A stretch of DNA of 64,000 nt from Cyanobium sp. CACIAM 14 (GTDB lineage: Bacteria; Cyanobacteriota; Cyanobacteriia; PCC-6307; Cyanobiaceae). Location of the stretch: positions 124,001 to 188,000 of the forward strand of contig JMRP01000001.1 in the NCBI GenBank assembly GCA_000708525.1, given 5' to 3'. The notes under the pieces were generated by a model. The model was not told the DNA's origin and searched no databases. It was given only the letters and a program-made list of their open reading frames with translations. Shown piece by piece: positions 16,272 to 24,975 of this stretch (within the stretch, counting starts at the first letter, position 1; each line of letters opens with the position of its first letter). Position numbers and translations under genes: made by a program.

Positions 16272-18100
16272 GCCAGATCCAGGGTGGCCAGCCGTCCGGC
16301 GTTGGCCGCCGTGGCGGCCGCCAGCAGGGCGTCGGCATCCACGCTGCCCAGATCCCCCTGGCGCCGGCTGCGCAGGCTCACGCCGCGGGTCTCGGCTTCC
16401 CGGGCGCCGATCACCCCCAGCACCGGGATCTTCATCCGCTCGCCGTTGCGGATCAGCTTGCCCAGCCGCTCACCGCTGTGGTCGATCTGGACGCGGATGC
16501 CGGCGGCGGCGAGCCGACCCCTCAGCTCCTCCGCCCAGGGCAGGGCCTCGTCGGTGACGGGCAGCAGCCGCAGCTGCTCAGGAGCCAGCCAGAAGGGGAA
16601 ATCGCCGGCGTAATTCTCCACCATCACGCCGTAGAAGCGCTCCAGCGAGCCGAAGATGGCGCGGTGGATCATGATCGGCCGGGCGCGGCTCCCGTCGGCG
16701 GCCACGTAGTGCAGGTCGAAGCGCTCCGGCAGGTTGAAGTCGAGCTGGATCGTGGAGCACTGCCACAGCCGGCCGATGGCATCCTCGATCTTCAGGTCGA
16801 TCTTGGGGCCGTAGAAGGCGCCGCCGCCCTCATCCACCTGGTAGGCCCAGCCCTTGCGCTCCAGGGCCTCCACCAGCCCGGCGGTGGCCAGCTCCCAGAC
16901 GGCGTCCTCGCCGATCGACTTCTCCGGGCGGGTGGAGAGGTGGATCTCGTAGCTGCGGAAGTCGAAGGTGGAGAGGATGCGCTCGGTGAGGTTGAGCACC
17001 CGCAGGATCTCGTCGCTGATCTGCTCCGGCAGGCAGAACACGTGGGCGTCGTCCTGGGTGAAGCCCCGCACCCGCATCAGCCCATGCATCACCCCCGGTC
17101 GCTCGTAGCGGTACACCGTGCCCAGCTCGGCCCAGCGGATCGGGAGTTCCCGGTAGGAGCGCAGCCGGCTGGCGTAGGTGAGCACGTGGAACGGGCAGTT
17201 CATCGGCTTGAGCTGGTACTGCCGCTCGTCCACCGCCATCGGGCCGAACATGCTCTCGCTGTAGAAGTCGAGGTGGCCCGAGGTCTTCCACAGGCCGAGA
17301 TCCGCCACGTGGGGCGTGTAGAGGAGCTCGTAGCCGTCCTCGAAGTGGGCCTGCCGCCAGAAGTCCTCGATCAGCAGGCGCATCCGGGCGCCGCGGGGAT
17401 GCCAGAACACGAGTCCGGCGCCCGCCTCGTCCTCGATCGAGAAGAGCTCCAGGTCGGTGCCCAGGCGCCGGTGGTCGCGGCGCAGGGCCTCCTCCTTGCG
17501 TCGCTCGTATTCGGCCAGCTGCTCGGGCGTCTCCCAGGCGGTGCCGTAGATGCGTTGCAGCTGTGCGCGCTTCTCGTCGCCGCGCCAGTAGGCTCCCGCC
17601 ACGCTCTCGAGCGCGAAGGCCTTGGGGTTCAGCTCGCCGGTGTGGGCCACGTGGGGGCCGGCGCAGAGGTCCCACCACTGCTCTCCCAGGGTGTAGAGAG
17701 TGATCGGTTCGCTGAGGCCCTCGAGGATCTCCAGCTTGTAGGGCTCGTTCTGCGCCCGGATGCGGCGTTCGGCCTCCTCGCGGCTCACCTCGATGCGCTC
17801 CAGGGGCAGTCGCTGGCCGATGATCCGCCGCATCTCCTTCTCGATGGCCTTGAGATCGGCCTCGCTGAAGGGCTCGGGGTTGTCGAAGTCGTAGTAGAAG
17901 CCCGTCTCGGTCCAGGGCCCGATGGTCACCTGGGCCTTCGGGAACAGCTTCTGGACCGCCATGGCCAGCACATGGCTCATCGAGTGGCGGATGCGCTGCA
18001 GCCTTGGGCTTTCGCTCGTCTTCGGCAGGGCGATGCTGGCGCCATCGGCCGCAGCGGGGCTGGAAGCCGGCGGGACCGGCGATGGGGGCGCGGACGTCAT
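16268..18100 (-). CDS. thrS: Threonyl-tRNA synthetase, without TGS domain
   Basis: A class II synthetase of about 610 residues that charges tRNA-Thr. The N-terminal editing (N2/SAD) domain is present: HSMSHVLAMAVQKLFP with its HxxxH zinc-like site, and CAGPHVAHTGE. The catalytic core shows PMNCPFHVLTY and RYERPGVMHGLMRVRGFTQDDAHVFC. The GPKIDLKIEDAIGR block, the HRAIFGSLERF motif 3 and a C-terminal anticodon-binding domain follow. The roughly 60-residue N-terminal TGS domain of the E. coli enzyme is absent; the first 35 residues are a Pro/Ala/Ser-rich linker. The ATG at 18100 was chosen because the longer frame has no TGS-like sequence. Confidence 0.95.
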   Translation of the reverse strand: MTSAPPSPVPPASSPAAADGASIALPKTSESPRLQRIRHSMSHVLAMAVQKLFPKAQVTIGPWTETGFYYDFDNPEPFSEADLKAIEKEMRRIIGQRLPLERIEVSREEAERRIRAQNEPYKLEILEGLSEPITLYTLGEQWWDLCAGPHVAHTGELNPKAFALESVAGAYWRGDEKRAQLQRIYGTAWETPEQLAEYERRKEEALRRDHRRLGTDLELFSIEDEAGAGLVFWHPRGARMRLLIEDFWRQAHFEDGYELLYTPHVADLGLWKTSGHLDFYSESMFGPMAVDERQYQLKPMNCPFHVLTYASRLRSYRELPIRWAELGTVYRYERPGVMHGLMRVRGFTQDDAHVFCLPEQISDEILRVLNLTERILSTFDFRSYEIHLSTRPEKSIGEDAVWELATAGLVEALERKGWAYQVDEGGGAFYGPKIDLKIEDAIGRLWQCSTIQLDFNLPERFDLHYVAADGSRARPIMIHRAIFGSLERFYGVMVENYAGDFPFWLAPEQLRLLPVTDEALPWAEELRGRLAAAGIRVQIDHSGERLGKLIRNGERMKIPVLGVIGAREAETRGVSLRSRRQGDLGSVDADALLAAATAANAGRLATLDLA

Positions 18101-18206
18101 GGCGGACACCTGATCAAGGCATGGTATCCAGGCCCCACCGTCCCCCTGTCCCTGTGGCCCAGAGGCCAATGGGGTCGGCCCTAGGTTGGAAGGGCTGAGC
18201 GCTGTG

Positions 18207-18737
18207 ATGGCCTCCCGATCCACGCCGAGACCGTCCCCGCCCCCAGGTTCGGGTTCAGCGTCCCGCGCTGCTCTCTCGGCCCTGGAGCGCACCGCCGAGA
18301 AGCGCAGCGTGGCCCTGAGCTACCTGTTCTGGTGCGCCTGCTTCGTGGGGGTGTGCGGGCTGCAGCGCTTCTACAACCGCAAGCCCGCCAGCGGCATGCT
18401 CTGGCTGCTCACCTTCGGGCTGTGCGGCATCGGCCAGCTGCTCGATCTGGTGCTGGTGCCCGAGATGGTGCGCCAGGCCAACCAGGCCCAGCTCCTGGAG
18501 CAGGCGCTGGCGGGAACCGAAGCGGCCGCCTACCCGCCGCTCGAGCGCCAGCTGCTCCAGCTCGCCCGTCGCAGCAGACCCTCCGGCTTCACCCTCAACG
18601 ACGCCCTGCTGGAGCTTCAGCTGCCCCCTGGGGCCAACAGCGGGGTGGTGACCGCGGAGATCGAACGCCTGCTGCTCGATCATCTGCTCGATGTGGGCAA
18701 CGACGAACGGGGCCGCGTGGTCTACCGGGAGCCCTGA
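18207..18737 (+). CDS. TM2-domain membrane protein
   Basis: About 176 residues. After a Pro/Ser-rich start comes a TM2 domain (residues about 30-75): ALSYLFWCACFVGVCGLQRFYNRKPASG, then a second helix MLWLLTFGLCGIGQLLDLVLV. This is the two-helix module with the GxxxFYxG-like turn. The C-terminal soluble part is helical and includes a winged-helix-like stretch (GFTLNDALLELQLPPGANSGVVTAEIERLLLDHLLDVG). The function of these proteins is unknown. The ATG at 18207 was preferred to a TTG at 18186. It is divergent from thrS and convergent with the muramidase gene, with only six bases between their ends. Confidence 0.8.
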   Translation: MASRSTPRPSPPPGSGSASRAALSALERTAEKRSVALSYLFWCACFVGVCGLQRFYNRKPASGMLWLLTFGLCGIGQLLDLVLVPEMVRQANQAQLLEQALAGTEAAAYPPLERQLLQLARRSRPSGFTLNDALLELQLPPGANSGVVTAEIERLLLDHLLDVGNDERGRVVYREP

Positions 18738-18743
18738 GCCGGA

Positions 18744-19427
18744 TCAGGCGCGAGCCAGGCGGCGCTGACGCTGCAGTTCCCGGTCGAAGAACCGCTGCAG
18801 TTCGTCGTGGCTCTTCACCGGCTGGCCGTAGCGGCTGCCCCCGTCAGGCAGCGGCAGGGACGCCCATTCCGAGGAGAGCCGCGCCAGCACCTCGGCGCTG
18901 AGGCCATGGCGATCGAAGGCTCCGAGGGCGCCGCGCTCCTCCACCAGATGCAGGGCCGCCTGATCCTGGCTGGCCGGACCGAAATCCCTGAGGCCGAGCC
19001 GCTCGGAGGCCCGCTTCCAGGTGGTGGGCAGGAACTGGTAGGCACCGGCGGCGGCACTGACGTAACGGTTCCGCACCGTGATCTCCGGGTGGCGGCGGAG
19101 ATCTCCGAAGCGGCCGCCGCCGTAGAGCACCCGGTACCCGGCCGCGCTGCCGTCCAGCCAGGTGCCTTCCGCATAGCGGATCGTGTTCAGCAGGGCTCGC
19201 CGCTCGGGGGTGATGGGGTAAGGGGCACCTGCGAAGTCTCCAGCTGGCAATGCCGGCCTGGGCCGGGCGACTGCGAGCCTGGCGGACGCCGATCGGGGCG
19301 CCTCCACGGCGGCCGCGGAATCGGGTGACAGCGGACGGGCACCGGTCGGCAAGAGCAGCAGCATCGCCACCAGGGCCAGGGGACCGCGCTGATGCGGAGA
19401 TGACGGTAACGATGCGAACTGACGCAA
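18744..19427 (-). CDS. GH104-type muramidase (lambda endolysin-like), exported
   Basis: A 227-residue cell-wall hydrolase. The N-terminus is basic and then hydrophobic (GPLALVAMLLLLPTGARP), consistent with export. From about residue 70 it matches the lambda-endolysin-like GH104 lytic transglycosylase fold. Features are LLNTIRYAEGTW with the catalytic glutamate, YRVLYGGGRFGDLRRHPEI, AAGAYQFLPTTWKRASERLGLRDFGPASQDQAALHLV and ERGALGAFDRHGL. It would cleave peptidoglycan glycan strands. The presence of a signal sequence and the absence of phage neighbours suggest a resident wall-remodelling enzyme rather than a prophage lysin. Confidence 0.85.
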   Translation of the reverse strand: MRQFASLPSSPHQRGPLALVAMLLLLPTGARPLSPDSAAAVEAPRSASARLAVARPRPALPAGDFAGAPYPITPERRALLNTIRYAEGTWLDGSAAGYRVLYGGGRFGDLRRHPEITVRNRYVSAAAGAYQFLPTTWKRASERLGLRDFGPASQDQAALHLVEERGALGAFDRHGLSAEVLARLSSEWASLPLPDGGSRYGQPVKSHDELQRFFDRELQRQRRLARA

Positions 19428-19732
19428 GGGCAGGTCGACCGGTAAGGGACAACGACCTTGCTCGGGTCCGGCTCTCGAGGGCGAGCCTGTGTCGCACCTA
19501 CTTGACAGACCGGTAGTAGCTGTGATCCTTGGTGGTTGCCTGGCGCGGGTGAAGCGCTGAAATCCCCCGCCGGGCCTTGGAAGTCAGGACGAATGGCAGC
19601 CCTCTCCGACCCATTTTTGCGCCAGGCGGGAAAAGCTCTTAAGCGATGGTGAAAGATCAGCTTTTCTGATCAATACATGCGTATCTGTTCATCCTTCAGC
19701 CCGGGGTTGGGCGCGGAGTGTGTCCACGGACG
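19428..19732. other. Intergenic region with a weak hairpin downstream of trpS
   Basis: No gene is visible. GATCAG-CTTTT-CTGATC (19655-19671) is a perfect 6-base hairpin. On the minus strand it follows trpS by about 60 bases and is trailed by only three T, so it could be a weak trpS terminator. The muramidase promoter should lie near 19.45-19.55 kb, but no clear boxes stand out. Confidence 0.35.
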
Positions 19733-20770
19733 TCAGTCCTTCTCCAGGAAGCCCAGGGCGCTGCGCACCCTCTCCAGCGTGGCTCCGGCCACTTGCGAAG
19801 CCCGCTCCCTGCCGCACCTGAGCACCTCCAGCAGGGTGGCGGGATCGCTGCGGAGCTCCCGGTAGCGCTCCTGCAGGGGCCGCAACGCCTCCACCGTCGC
19901 TTCCGCCAGCAGCGGCTTGAAGGTGCCCCAGCCCATGGAGGCACAGGCATCGGCCGCCTGCTCCCGGCTCAGGCCGCTCAGCAGGGCGTAGAGGCCGAGC
20001 AGGTTGTCGGCTTCCGGCCGCTCCGGATTGCCGAACTCCAGTCCCATCACCGGATCGGTCTTGGCCCGCTTGATCTTGCGGGTGATGGCCTCGGGAGGAT
20101 CCAGCAGGGTGATGCGCGAGCCCTCGTTGGGGTCGCTCTTGCTCATCTTGCTGGTGCCGTCGGTGAGGCTCATCACCCGCGCCCCCTCCCGCAGGATCAG
20201 GGGCTCGGGAACCTTCAGGACCGGCTGGTCAGGGTCGGGGGAGAAGCGGGCGTTGATGCGCTGCTGGGCGATGTCGCGGGCGAGTTCGAGGTGCTGCTTC
20301 TGGTCCTCGCCCACCGGCACCAGATCGGCGTCATACAGAAGGATGTCCGCCGCCATCAACACCGGGTAATCGAGCAGACCGGCGGAGACGTTGTCCCCCT
20401 GCTTGATCGCCTTCTCCTTGAACTGGATCATCCGCTCCAGCCAGTTGAGCGGCGTGACGCAGTTGAGCAGCCAGCACAGCTCGCTGTGGGCGCTCACATG
20501 GCTCTGGACGAACACCGTGGAGCGCTGGGGGTCGATGCCGCAGGCCAGGTAGAGCGCCGCCGTCGTCAGGGTGTCCTCCGCGAGACGCCGCGGGTCGTGG
20601 GGCACCGTGATCGCATGGAGGTCGACCACGCAGAAGAAGGTGTCGTGGCTGTCCTGCAGGCTCACCCAGTTGCGGATCGCTCCCAGCCAGTTGCCGAGAT
20701 GCAGCGCGCCGGTGGGCTGGACCCCGGAGAGCACCCGCGGGCGCTCCGGCACCGTGATGGCCGTGCTCAC
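19733..20770 (-). CDS. trpS: Tryptophanyl-tRNA synthetase
   Basis: A 345-residue class I synthetase of normal bacterial length that charges tRNA-Trp. The HIGH-like signature is GVQPTGALHLGNWLG. The KMSKS signature is SKMSKSDPNE, and GEDQKQHLELARDIAQ is the typical TrpRS block between them. The ATG at 20770 overlaps the stop of the upstream disordered protein by four bases. The gene belongs to a minus-strand trio (21.9 to 19.7 kb) in which trpS is the only gene with a known role. Confidence 0.96.
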   Translation of the reverse strand: MSTAITVPERPRVLSGVQPTGALHLGNWLGAIRNWVSLQDSHDTFFCVVDLHAITVPHDPRRLAEDTLTTAALYLACGIDPQRSTVFVQSHVSAHSELCWLLNCVTPLNWLERMIQFKEKAIKQGDNVSAGLLDYPVLMAADILLYDADLVPVGEDQKQHLELARDIAQQRINARFSPDPDQPVLKVPEPLILREGARVMSLTDGTSKMSKSDPNEGSRITLLDPPEAITRKIKRAKTDPVMGLEFGNPERPEADNLLGLYALLSGLSREQAADACASMGWGTFKPLLAEATVEALRPLQERYRELRSDPATLLEVLRCGRERASQVAGATLERVRSALGFLEKD

Positions 20771-21306
20771 GCCTCTGGGGTCGCGGTGACCTCGCTCGCT
20801 CCGGGATCGGTGTCGCCGGATGGGGCCTCCGCCTCCTCGGCCACCGGTTCTGCCGTCGCCTCAGCCAACGGTTCCTCCGCTGCCGGCGGCTCGGGTTCGC
20901 TCACCTCGACGGGCGCGGGAGGCCGGCTGGGGCGGGCGAAGGGATCGACCCGGGGGCCCCCCCGGCCCTCATGGCGGGGATGGCCTTCGGCCGGGCCGCG
21001 CCGGGATTCCCCTGCCCGGGGGCCCGGGCCACGGGAGCTGGCCTGGGCGCGGTGCTCCGCCACCAGGGTGTCGAGCTGACCCTTCGCCAGCTGGTCGGCG
21101 AGGGTGCGCAGGGAGAAGCCGAGCACCGCCACCGTGGAACGCAGGCCGAAGGCTTCCTGCAGGGCGCGGGCCGCCTGCATCTCGTTGTCGCTCAGGCGGA
21201 TGCGGAAGCCTCCCGGCTCCCGGTTCGGTCCCGGCCGTCCCCCACGCTCGGGGAATTCCCTGCGTCCGGAGCCCACGGGGTGGGGCGTGTTGGTGTCCTC
21301 GGCCAT
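20767..21306 (-). CDS. Conserved hypothetical protein, mostly disordered
   Basis: About 179 residues. A small ordered core lies at about residues 35-80 (GGFRIRLSDNEMQAARALQEAFGLRSTVAVLGFSLRTLADQL), which resembles a short helical DNA- or protein-binding fold but is not a family I can name. The rest is Gly/Arg-rich at first and then Pro/Glu/Ala-rich and acidic, so probably disordered. The ATG at 21306 (MAEDTNTP) was chosen over a start five codons earlier. The four-base overlap with trpS implies co-translation. No function is assigned. Confidence 0.65.
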   Translation of the reverse strand: MAEDTNTPHPVGSGRREFPERGGRPGPNREPGGFRIRLSDNEMQAARALQEAFGLRSTVAVLGFSLRTLADQLAKGQLDTLVAEHRAQASSRGPGPRAGESRRGPAEGHPRHEGRGGPRVDPFARPSRPPAPVEVSEPEPPAAEEPLAEATAEPVAEEAEAPSGDTDPGASEVTATPEA

Positions 21307-21321
21307 CGCCGCAGCCTGCAA

Positions 21322-21888
21322 TCAGGGGCAAGTGTCGCGCATCGACGTCCGGGGACCGGATCCGTCGGGGTCCAGCCAGAGCAGGCGATGGCGGCTCAGC
21401 CGGCCAGGGGCTTCCCGCCGGGCCAGCACCAGCAGCGGCAGGGAGCGGCCGCCCCCCTGGCAAAAGCGGCGTCGGTACTCCTGGAGAAGCCCGAGGTAGG
21501 TCTCCAGGGTCCAGCCCTGGTTGCCCCGTTCCTGAGCGGCCCAGAGCCGCAACAGAGCCTCCCGGCAGGCCTCGGCGCCGAAATCCTCCCAGCAGAGCCG
21601 CTCGGCCTCCAAGGGCGGCAGGCCGTCGGCCACCAGCTCCCGGTAGCGCCGCAGCTCGGGAGCCTCCTGACTGCAGTCGGGAGGCAGCCGCTGCGCCAGC
21701 TCCTCCACCGCCACCCGGCTCAGCCGCAGCCAGCAGCGCTCCAGCAGCAGCACCGGCAGGCCGCCGTGCCATTGGTCGCAGTGCCGCAGTTCCTCCTGGG
21801 CACGCCGGACCTGGTGCCAGTGCTTCTCCAATGGCAGGAGTTCTTCCGCCGCCCCGGCCGGGACGGGTCGGGCATCGGAAGACAGCAC
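21322..21888 (-). CDS. Hypothetical protein
   Basis: A 188-residue soluble, Leu/Arg/Glu-rich, probably all-helical protein with scattered tryptophans and cysteines. I recognise no domain or motif. It sits 15 bases upstream of the disordered protein gene and the trpS gene on the same strand, so it is likely the first gene of that operon. Codon use matches the neighbours, which supports it being real. It lies divergent to the DUF697 gene. Confidence 0.6.
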   Translation of the reverse strand: MLSSDARPVPAGAAEELLPLEKHWHQVRRAQEELRHCDQWHGGLPVLLLERCWLRLSRVAVEELAQRLPPDCSQEAPELRRYRELVADGLPPLEAERLCWEDFGAEACREALLRLWAAQERGNQGWTLETYLGLLQEYRRRFCQGGGRSLPLLVLARREAPGRLSRHRLLWLDPDGSGPRTSMRDTCP

Positions 21889-21959
21889 GGATCGTCTGCG
21901 GAGGCAGCCGAATCATGCTGCGTCTGAACCCTTCGTGCAGGCGCGGCGTCTTAAGGGAG

Positions 21960-23435
21960 ATGGTCGGGGGTGTGACCGACCCCGCTTCTGAGCTAGAGAG
22001 GCATCGCCGCCGGCCCCCCCTCGTGACGCCCCCGGATCCCCTGCGCTCCGCCGCTCTGGCCTCCCTCCTCCCCGCCCGCTGGGGCAGGCCGTTGCTGCTT
22101 CTGGCAGGAGGGGTGATCGGCGGGGAACTGATCCTGCGGTCCCTGCCCGGTGAGTCCCTCGGCCTGCTGGGTCTGGGGGTGCTGGCCGGGGGCTGGTGGT
22201 GGCTCGGCCATCGCTCCCGGACCCCGCTGCAGCCCCGGCTGCCGCGCAGCTTCGACGGCTGGCTGAATCGCTGCCGGGAGCTTCTGCTCCAGTTCGAGCG
22301 GCTGGAGGACGGTCCCGCAGCGGGGCAGTCCCTGCGTCGGCAGGCCCTTGCCAGCCTTCAGGAGGAGGAGGGGAGCCGCTCTGGCCTGCATCTCGCCCTG
22401 GTCGGCTCCACCGCCCCCGAACCCTCCTGGGGACCCCAGCTCCGGCAGGCCCTGCGCGGCCCCCTGGCCCTCCGGCTGCAACTGGGCGAGCCCCTGCCGG
22501 CCGTGAGCTGCGAGCGCCGCTGGCCGGAACGCTTCGCTGCCTCCGATGCGGTTCTTTTCCATCTGCGGACGCCTCTGCGGGCCGCCGATCTTCGCTGGCT
22601 GGAGGCGGTGCCGAAGGGCCAGCCGCTGTGGCTGCTGGTCCAGCCGGAGGCCCCGTGCGACGCGGTGGCCCTGGCGGCCGAGCTGGCGAGCCAGTGGCCC
22701 GCCGCCGACCCCTCCCGCCTGCTGCTTTGGGACGGCCGTCCCGAGCGTCTGATCCCCTGCCTGGATCCCCTCGCCCGCTGGCTGGCGAAGGAGGGGCCCG
22801 GCCTGCGGAGCGTCACCCCCCTCCGACGCATCGAGGATCTTCACCGGCGCTGGCAGGCGGAGCTGGAGCGGCTGCGGCGGCAGCGGCTGCTCCAGTTGCA
22901 GCAACGCACCCAGTGGGTGGTGGCGGCCGGGGTGTTCGCCGCGCCTGTGCCCAGTCTCGACCTGCTGGTGCTGGCGGCGGCCAACGGGCTGATGCTGCAG
23001 GAGATGGCCCGCCTCTGGAACTGCCCCTGGAGCCCGGACCAGCTGAAGGCGGCCGCCGTGGAGCTGGGCCGGGCTTCGCTCGTGCTCGGGGTGGTGGAGT
23101 GGAGCAGCCAGGCCCTGTCCGCCGCCGTGCGACTCCACGGGGCCACCTGGCTGGTGGGGGGCGCTCTGCAGGCTCTAGGCGCCGCGTACCTCACCCGAGT
23201 GGTGAGCCGGGCGATGGCGGATGTGCTGGCGCTCTCGGTCGGTGTGGAGGCTCCGGATCTCGAGGCGATCAAGCGGGAGGCCCCCCTGCTGGTGGCCCGG
23301 GCGGCCGAGGCGGAGAAGCTCGACTGGGCCGGCTTCCTGCAGCAGGCGCGGACCTGGAGCGCCCAGCAACTGGCCTCCGGCGGGGACCTGCGGCTGCCTG
23401 CACCGCGGCCATCGACCCTGCCTGCGCCGCTCTGA
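21960..23435 (+). CDS. DUF697/YcjF-like membrane protein
   Basis: About 491 residues. The N-terminus carries two short hydrophobic helices (LLLLAGGVIGGELIL and LLGLGVLAGGWWWLG, residues about 35-75). The middle third looks like a degenerate GTPase-like domain without a clear P-loop (HLALVGSTAPEP ... AVLFHLRTPLRAADLRWL). The C-terminal third is a DUF697-type region of hydrophobic helices (TQWVVAAGVFAAPVPSLDLLVLAAANGLMLQEMARLW). The start is uncertain. The ATG at 21960 has a purine-rich AAGGGAG directly against it, and the GTG at 21972 would give better spacing. The role is unknown; DUF697 proteins often accompany membrane GTPases. Confidence 0.72.
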   Translation: MVGGVTDPASELERHRRRPPLVTPPDPLRSAALASLLPARWGRPLLLLAGGVIGGELILRSLPGESLGLLGLGVLAGGWWWLGHRSRTPLQPRLPRSFDGWLNRCRELLLQFERLEDGPAAGQSLRRQALASLQEEEGSRSGLHLALVGSTAPEPSWGPQLRQALRGPLALRLQLGEPLPAVSCERRWPERFAASDAVLFHLRTPLRAADLRWLEAVPKGQPLWLLVQPEAPCDAVALAAELASQWPAADPSRLLLWDGRPERLIPCLDPLARWLAKEGPGLRSVTPLRRIEDLHRRWQAELERLRRQRLLQLQQRTQWVVAAGVFAAPVPSLDLLVLAAANGLMLQEMARLWNCPWSPDQLKAAAVELGRASLVLGVVEWSSQALSAAVRLHGATWLVGGALQALGAAYLTRVVSRAMADVLALSVGVEAPDLEAIKREAPLLVARAAEAEKLDWAGFLQQARTWSAQQLASGGDLRLPAPRPSTLPAPL

Positions 23436-23472
23436 CCCCCAGGGCCAACCCTCAGCCGCCGTGGCTTCCTGC

Positions 23473-23512
23473 AGCTTCATGGATCAACTTCATGAAGCTG
23501 GTTCATGAAGTT
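23473..23512. promoter_or_regulatory. Nested palindromes upstream of the psbA promoter
   Basis: AACTTCATGAA (23486-23496) and TTCATGAAGTT (23502-23512) form a perfect 11-base inverted repeat with a five-base loop. AGCTTCATG (23473-23481) pairs equally well with CATGAAGCT (23491-23499), so the two structures exclude each other. The motif CTTCATG occurs three times within 40 bases. It could be an operator for a dimeric regulator of psbA, or a terminator-like structure after the DUF697 gene, though no T-run follows. Confidence 0.5.
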
Positions 23513-23557
23513 GTTTTGCGAAGTCACGGCTTTGCTTGAAGGATCTTTGCGAGCTTC

Positions 23558-23586
23558 TTGAACGCCCAGGGGGGGGTCCCTAGCGT
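23558..23586 (+). promoter_or_regulatory. Candidate psbA promoter
   Basis: TTGAAC (23558-23563) and TAGCGT (23581-23586) are spaced by exactly 17 bases and would start transcription near 23593, giving a leader of about 60 nucleotides. Matches to the consensus are partial (4/6 and 3/6), so this is tentative. Confidence 0.3.
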
Positions 23587-23592
23587 CATGAG

Positions 23593-23612
23593 ACTCCCCC
23601 TGTGGGAGTTTT
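23593..23612 (+). promoter_or_regulatory. Hairpin with T-run in the psbA leader
   Basis: ACTCCC (23593-23598), loop CCTGT, GGGAGT (23604-23609), then TTTT. It sits 41 bases before the psbA ATG, at the predicted 5' end of the transcript. It may stabilise the mRNA or act as an attenuator. Confidence 0.35.
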
Positions 23613-23652
23613 CCCTCGAGGCTCCCTGCCTCGTCCCTCACGTCTTACTTCC

Positions 23653-24729
23653 ATGACCACTGCCCTGAGCGGCGGCCGCGCCGGAAGCTGGGAACGCTTC
23701 TGCGCCTGGGTCACCTCCACCAACAACCGCATCTATGTCGGTTGGTTCGGTGTGCTGATGATTCCCTGCCTCCTGGCCGCCACCATCTGCTACATCGTCG
23801 CCTTCATCGCCGCTCCCGCGGTCGACATCGACGGCATCCGCGAGCCCGTGGCCGGCTCGCTGATCTACGGCAACAACATCATCTCCGGTGCCGTCGTTCC
23901 TTCCAGCAACGCCATCGGCCTGCACTTCTATCCCATCTGGGAAGCCGCCAGCCTCGACGAGTGGCTGTACAACGGTGGCCCCTACCAGCTGGTGGTCTTC
24001 CACTTCCTGATCGGCATCTCCGCCTACATGGGCCGCCAGTGGGAGCTTTCCTACCGCCTCGGCATGCGCCCCTGGATCTGCGTCGCCTATTCCGCCCCCC
24101 TCTCGGCGGCTTTCGCGGTGTTTCTGATCTACCCCCTCGGTCAGGGCTCCTTCTCCGACGGCATGCCCCTCGGCATCAGCGGCACCTTCAACTTCATGCT
24201 GGTGTTCCAGGCCGAGCACAACATCCTGATGCACCCCTTCCACATGCTGGGTGTGGCCGGTGTGTTCGGCGGCAGCCTGTTCTCCGCCATGCACGGTTCG
24301 CTGGTGACCTCCAGCCTGGTGCGTGAGACGACCGAAACCGAGTCGCAGAACTACGGCTACAAGTTCGGCCAGGAAGAGGAGACCTACAACATCGTGGCCG
24401 CCCACGGTTACTTCGGTCGCCTGATCTTCCAGTACGCCTCCTTCAACAACAGCCGCAGCCTGCACTTCTTCCTTGCCGCCTGGCCGGTGGTGGGCATCTG
24501 GTTCACCTCCCTGGGCATCAGCACGATGGCCTTCAACCTGAACGGCTTCAACTTCAACCAGTCGGTGCTCGACAGCCAGGGCCGGGTGATCAACACCTGG
24601 GCCGACGTGCTCAACCGAGCCAACCTCGGTTTCGAGGTGATGCACGAGCGCAACGCCCACAACTTCCCGCTCGATCTGGCCACCGTTCAGTCCGTTCCCG
24701 TGGCCCTCAGCGCTCCGGCGATCGGCTGA
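23653..24729 (+). CDS. psbA: Photosystem II reaction-centre protein D1
   Basis: A 358-residue D1, the core subunit of photosystem II in the thylakoid membrane that binds P680, pheophytin, QB and the Mn4CaO5 cluster. The sequence is nearly canonical: [32 protein letters not shown], and [19 protein letters not shown] with the Mn and non-haem iron ligands. The C-terminus is [13 protein letters not shown], cleaved after that alanine in mature D1. The residue equivalent to position 130 is Gln ([11 protein letters not shown]), as in the D1:1 low-light isoform. The ATG at 23653 gives the standard N-terminus; the 17 earlier codons belong to the leader. It is monocistronic and ends in a strong terminator. 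Codon use is strongly biased to C in third positions, as expected for a very highly expressed gene. Confidence 0.98.
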   Translation: MTTALSGGRAGSWERFCAWVTSTNNRIYVGWFGVLMIPCLLAATICYIVAFIAAPAVDIDGIREPVAGSLIYGNNIISGAVVPSSNAIGLHFYPIWEAASLDEWLYNGGPYQLVVFHFLIGISAYMGRQWELSYRLGMRPWICVAYSAPLSAAFAVFLIYPLGQGSFSDGMPLGISGTFNFMLVFQAEHNILMHPFHMLGVAGVFGGSLFSAMHGSLVTSSLVRETTETESQNYGYKFGQEEETYNIVAAHGYFGRLIFQYASFNNSRSLHFFLAAWPVVGIWFTSLGISTMAFNLNGFNFNQSVLDSQGRVINTWADVLNRANLGFEVMHERNAHNFPLDLATVQSVPVALSAPAIG

Positions 24730-24794
24730 TCACGCCCTGATCTCCCCCTCCTTCCGACGACCGTCTCCTTCTCGGCGCCGGAACGGCATCCCTT

Positions 24795-24820
24795 CCCCCT
24801 CGCGAGAGGGGGTTTTTTTT
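24795..24820 (+). terminator. Rho-independent terminator of psbA
   Basis: CCCCCTC (24795-24801), a GCGA tetraloop and GAGGGGG (24806-24812) form a perfect 7-base stem followed by eight T (24813-24820). It lies 65 bases after the psbA stop codon, with mntC beyond. Confidence 0.93.
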
Positions 24821-24975
24821 GGCCCTTCAAGGGCTCGATGTGGGCCTCGATCCGCCCCGGCCGCCCGGTGCGGATCACCCGGTGCCGATCGCCGGGTTCC
24901 GAGCGGCGCCGGCACTCGAAAGGCTCGCGGTACGGCAACGCCATGACAGGCTTCTTGATTACCTCCGGCGGCTGA

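Noticed and set aside
18744-19427. Muramidase as evidence of a prophage
   Set aside because: It has a signal-like N-terminus, and there is no holin, capsid, integrase or other phage gene nearby.
19655-19671. GATCAG hairpin as a strong terminator
   Set aside because: The stem is only six bases and the T-run is three. It is listed only as a weak possibility.
20820-21959. Upstream extension of the DUF697 frame
   Set aside because: The extension is Pro/Arg/Gly-rich and antisense to two minus-strand genes. Recognisable protein begins only near 21960.
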